Assembly (NCBI GenBank): GCA_031763025.1
Contig: JASSKH010000014.1
Coordinates: forward strand, 9,662,563-9,726,562
Source: Macrocystis pyrifera
Taxonomy: Eukaryota > Sar > Phaeophyceae > Laminariales > Laminariaceae
Direction: 5' to 3'
DNA length: 64,000 nt
A program made the position numbers and the translations under genes. The notes beneath the pieces are model-generated. The model was not told the origin of the DNA and did not search any database. It worked only from the letters and a program-made list of their open reading frames with translations. This document shows positions 63,401-64,000 of the stretch, piece after piece; position 1 is the first letter of the stretch; every line of letters starts with the position of its first letter.

Positions 63401-63646
63401 GCGCTTGGTGCAAGCAATATCTGCCTGGTCGGTGAAAACCCGACGTGCTCCGTCCCGGCGTTGTGGGGATGAGAGGGTCTATGGTCATACAACTACGGCC
63501 ATGCATGACATTGAGTACTCCCCTCCTCTCCCCCCCCCCCCTCCCGCGGCGTTGCTGCGCATGAAGGCCACCCACTCACCTGCGCTAGGCTAACCCTCAG
63601 GATCTCCGGGGTTGGCGCGTCTCCCAGCTCAAGGTACGCGTCTTCC
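52205..63646 (-). CDS. DEAH-box (DHX-type) RNA helicase, C-terminal eight exons; 5' part outside window
   Basis: Eight exons join in phase to 294 codons plus TAG. They cover the C-terminal half of an SF2 DEAH/RHA helicase, an ATP-dependent RNA remodelling enzyme. In order: the end of the RecA2 domain and winged helix (EDAYLELGDAPTPEILRVSL, MGVQDPSTFDYV), the ratchet/HA2 domain (LGALDKAGDVTPDGKKMAAL, FACVKEVLTTVACLS, EGDLPTLLRIYEGFLK, WCRRNFVNGRSVVRAIDVR), and the OB fold (YRTLVGG, IHPSSSLWRRNPPAKCVVYT, FIKTVTAVDASWL). The protein stops at FFK soon after the OB fold, a short tail as in DHX33- or DHX40-like members rather than PRP22. The exact orthologue cannot be settled. Introns are 0.9-2.6 kb; one is GC-AG. 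The helicase motor motifs lie beyond position 64000. Confidence 0.9.
53154..53247 (-). CDS. DEAH helicase, exon g (OB fold)
   Basis: The acceptor is CTGCTCTCAG and the donor CGAC|GTGAGT. Encodes EAQIHPSSSLWRRNPPAKCV and VYTELLSTSRD, the IHPSS..........V.Y.EL..T block typical of DHX OB folds. Confidence 0.9.
53629..53660. repeat. TACG tetranucleotide repeat
   Basis: About eight ACGT/TACG units in helicase intron g/f. Confidence 0.9.
53998..54102 (+). mobile_element. MITE-A copy 15
   Basis: Left end has an extra T (GGGGGTTCCATGG); right arm TTAACTATGGACCCCGTAA. Helicase intron between exons f and g. Confidence 0.8.
54506..54645 (-). CDS. DEAH helicase, exon f (OB fold start; GC donor)
   Basis: The acceptor is GGGTTTGCAG. 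The exon encodes TSQYLRCLVAGLFSNVAMRQ, a poly-Gly insert (54541-54552 C-run), and CYRTLVGG, then ends AG|GCAAGT. The GC donor is required for phase: its AG joins the G of the next exon to give REAQIHPSSS. Confidence 0.85.
55427..55531 (+). mobile_element. MITE-A copy 16, TTAAC subfamily
   Basis: The matched variant arms are identical in type to copy 8 (GTTAACAGGACC / GGTCCTGTTAAC). Lies in the helicase intron between exons e and f. Confidence 0.85.
55998..56080. mobile_element. MITE-C copy
   Basis: CACTGTGGACGGAAATATAA ... CTTACATTTCCGTCCAGAGT. A half copy (GTATTTCCGTTCAGAGTGG) follows at 56112-56132. Confidence 0.6.
56358..56464 (-). mobile_element. MITE-A copy 17, decayed left arm
   Basis: The left end is reduced to TCACGAGGGGCCATATTAAA; the right arm is intact (ACTATGGTCCCCCGTAA). 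Confidence 0.7.
56479..56583 (-). mobile_element. MITE-A copy 18
   Basis: Adjacent to copy 17 (14 bp apart) in the same orientation. Left arm TTACGGGGGTCCATAGTAAA, right end GGCCCCCCGCAA. Confidence 0.8.
56823..56931 (-). mobile_element. MITE-A copy 19
   Basis: TA-flanked. The left arm has an insertion (CCATATTATAGTAAATAGG); the right arm ACTATGGACCCCCGTAA is intact. Confidence 0.8.
57266..57388 (-). CDS. DEAH helicase, exon e
   Basis: The acceptor is GGTACCACCAG and the donor CTGAG|GTAGGT; 41 codons. Encodes DPTWCRRNFVNGRSVVRAID and VRQQLAKILRDRW, the conserved WC..NF.N.R.L..A..VR.QL helix of the ratchet domain. A 42-bp poly-G run (poly-C on the coding strand) lies 50 bp upstream in the intron. 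Confidence 0.88.
57439..57480. repeat. Poly-G run (42)
   Basis: Directly adjoins the CTCGATATCATGCATGGTCG end of element R3. Confidence 0.95.
57482..57650 (+). repeat. Dispersed element R3, copy 2
   Basis: CATGCATGGTCGAAGTCGTC to GCATGAAGGGTGAGAGCTGC, with poly-G before it and a GC/G-rich run after it. Confidence 0.8.
57720..57990. repeat. A/G-rich low-complexity stretch with poly-G
   Basis: AAGAAAAAG-type purine sequence with a 22-24-bp G run near 57965. No features. Confidence 0.8.
58130..58402. repeat. CCATA pentamer array, about 50 units
   Basis: CCATAC/CCATGC repeats with one interruption (TACAGTACCAGGTAC near 58350). On the coding strand each unit reads GGTAT(G), and the first unit is the donor of helicase exon d. 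Confidence 0.93.
58403..58501 (-). CDS. DEAH helicase, exon d
   Basis: The acceptor is ACTTGAGCAG and the donor AAAG|GTATGG; 33 codons. Encodes EEARRAADEAHRAFAAYEGD and LPTLLRIYEGFLK. The donor is the first unit of a GGTAT pentamer array that occupies the start of the next intron. Confidence 0.9.
58682..58930 (+). repeat. Dispersed repeat R2, copy 2
   Basis: Nearly collinear with 28688-28937; the inner half is repeated again at 58935-59030 (CAGTGAACACAGAGCAGTAG, GGTCCATCGTGGG). In the helicase intron between exons c and d. Confidence 0.85.
59035..59139 (+). mobile_element. MITE-A copy 20
   Basis: TA-flanked. Arms TTACGGGGGGCCATAGTAAA and TTTAATATGGTCCCCCGTAA. Confidence 0.85.
59196..59300 (+). 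mobile_element. MITE-A copy 21
   Basis: Starts CTACGGGGGTCCATAGTTAA, ends TTAACTATGTACCCCCGTAA; 56 bp from copy 20, same orientation. Confidence 0.85.
59548..59632. mobile_element. MITE-B copy
   Basis: TTTAATGCCGCAGTCCCGTT ... TCGGGACTGACTGCAGCACT, with GGGGACAAAAGCACTTGGAA in the centre. Confidence 0.65.
60338..60550. repeat. 15-bp tandem repeat GATCTATCTGTAGAT
   Basis: About 14 units with G/A/T variants at one position (GATG, GGTC, GATT). Directly downstream of a GATC-rich repeat copy (60040-60330). Confidence 0.95.
60751..60841 (-). CDS. DEAH helicase, exon c
   Basis: The acceptor is TTTTGTTTCAG and the donor AAG|GTGGGT. One base completes the split Arg codon. Encodes SAEPQFACVKEVLTTVACLS and AENLLFYPPK, matching the EILTIVAMLSV..VF.RP block of DHX proteins. 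Confidence 0.9.
61668..61706 (-). pseudogene. Ghost donor border of helicase exon b
   Basis: The plus-strand block CAGCAGTGGTGTTCGTAGTACCTGAC repeats CAGCGGTGGTATTCCTAGTACCTGAC at 61844-61869, which contains the real GTCAG|GTAC donor. Confidence 0.7.
61728..61832 (+). mobile_element. MITE-A copy 22
   Basis: TA-flanked, arms matched. Lies 32 bp from the helicase exon b donor, between the two copies of a duplicated exon border. Confidence 0.87.
61865..62067 (-). CDS. DEAH helicase, exon b (winged helix/ratchet start)
   Basis: The acceptor is TTGGCTGCAG and the donor GTCAG|GTACTA; 67 codons plus two bases. Encodes VVLQLKVMGVQDPSTFDYVT, then ALLKALKTLAMLGALDKAGD and FPL-type LPLDPAFAHLLV. This is the most diagnostic stretch for the family. 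A MITE inserted 30 bp inside the following intron. Confidence 0.92.
62155..62850. repeat. Minisatellite, unit about 60-70 bp, about 10 units
   Basis: Units read GACGGCCGTCCGTCACAGGC, CTGAACCGCCTTCCC, CACACTAAAACTAGC and TTAAGGCTCTA. A decayed MITE-A (62472-62575) splits the array. Lies in the helicase intron between exons a and b. Confidence 0.85.
62472..62575 (-). mobile_element. MITE-A copy 23, heavily decayed
   Basis: ATCGAGGAGGACCATACTAC ... ATTCCCTCGCAA still aligns with the family, as does the CACATTTGGTCCTGATT centre. Confidence 0.6.
63067..63101. repeat. Poly-C run
   Basis: About 34 C inside an A/C-rich stretch (63000-63180). Confidence 0.9.
63345..63530 (-). repeat. Dispersed element R3, copy 3
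   Basis: Reverse of the 50.3- and 57.5-kb copies (CAGCTCACCCTTCATGCGAC to GGCCATGCATGACATTGAGT), again ending at a C-rich run (63530-63542). Confidence 0.85.
63580..63646 (-). CDS. DEAH helicase, exon a (end of RecA2)
   Basis: The acceptor is TTGACGCAG and the donor CAG|GTGAGT. The first base completes a codon from an upstream exon outside the window. Encodes EDAYLELGDAPTPEILRVSL plus AQ, the PEI(L/Q)R block that ends the second RecA domain. Confidence 0.85.
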
Positions 63647-63666
63647 CTGCGTCAAGCGCAATCGCG

Positions 63667-63709
<43 letters not shown>

Positions 63710-63710
63710 C

Positions 63711-63756
<46 letters not shown>

Positions 63757-63782
63757 CAGACATATATATATATATATATAGA
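63667..63782. repeat. GACA tetranucleotide repeat with TA run
   Basis: About 23 GACA units, a TATATA run (63762-63780), then GGAC/GGCA units. It lies just upstream of helicase exon a on the coding strand and supplies its pyrimidine-rich (TGTC)n tract. Confidence 0.95.
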
Positions 63783-64000
63783 CGGACGGACAGACAGGCA
63801 GGCAAATCGGAAACCGCGCGGATGGGGGGGGGGGGGGGGGGGGTCTGTCAGCAGTGTCCCACTAGCACGCTCGAATAGCCAGCGAAGACCGTTCAGAAAG
63901 CGGTACAACTAGCATCACACTTCGTAGTAATACAGTACGGGCCCGCTAATAAGCAACACGCCGTACAAGGCAGGCGGCTTGAACCCTCGTGGTGGCCCGC

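Overview
The window looks like nuclear DNA of a brown alga (Phaeophyceae). The strongest clue is a two-exon NB-ARC/TPR gene of the type I know from Ectocarpus. The genes are intron-rich, and the DNA between and inside them is packed with short dispersed repeats. I see no bacterial operon features, rRNA, intact tRNA or CRISPR array. Three genes can be read with confidence, all reconstructed by hand from splice sites and reading-frame phase.

(1) 10864-35207, plus strand: NDUFV1, the 51-kDa NADH/FMN-binding subunit of mitochondrial complex I. Exon 1 encodes a mitochondrial presequence and lies 14.7 kb upstream of exon 2. Ten exons join in phase to 496 codons, if one extra G in exon 4 is discounted. 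The very end of the protein is not resolved. (2) 42276-46509, minus strand: an NB-ARC/TPR protein of about 922 residues, a candidate intracellular receptor. Its N-terminal helical exon is joined to one long exon carrying the NTPase and the TPRs. (3) 52205-63646 and beyond the right edge, minus strand: the last eight exons (294 residues and stop) of a DEAH-box RNA helicase, covering the winged-helix, ratchet (HA2) and OB-fold regions.

Region by region: 1-10.8 kb is repeat-rich intergenic DNA. 10.9-25.7 kb is the first NDUFV1 intron, ending in a 507-bp poly-C tract. 25.7-35.2 kb holds NDUFV1 exons 2-10, whose introns are expanded by microsatellites and by decayed copies of neighbouring exon edges. 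35.2-42.3 kb is intergenic, with a SINE, minisatellites and a MITE. 42.3-46.5 kb is the NB-ARC/TPR gene. 46.5-52.2 kb is intergenic. 52.2-64 kb is the helicase, with many MITEs in its introns.

The three genes do not form a pathway. Their common theme is genome structure. One palindromic TA-flanked MITE family has 23 copies here. There is also a tRNA-derived SINE family, two further palindromic families, shared minisatellites, and repeated tandem duplication of exon-intron borders that left ghost exons in both large genes. I found no convincing new multi-gene system. The most unusual observations are the ghost exon borders, the splice sites embedded in pentamer satellites, and an inverted pair of protein-like fragments in an NDUFV1 intron.
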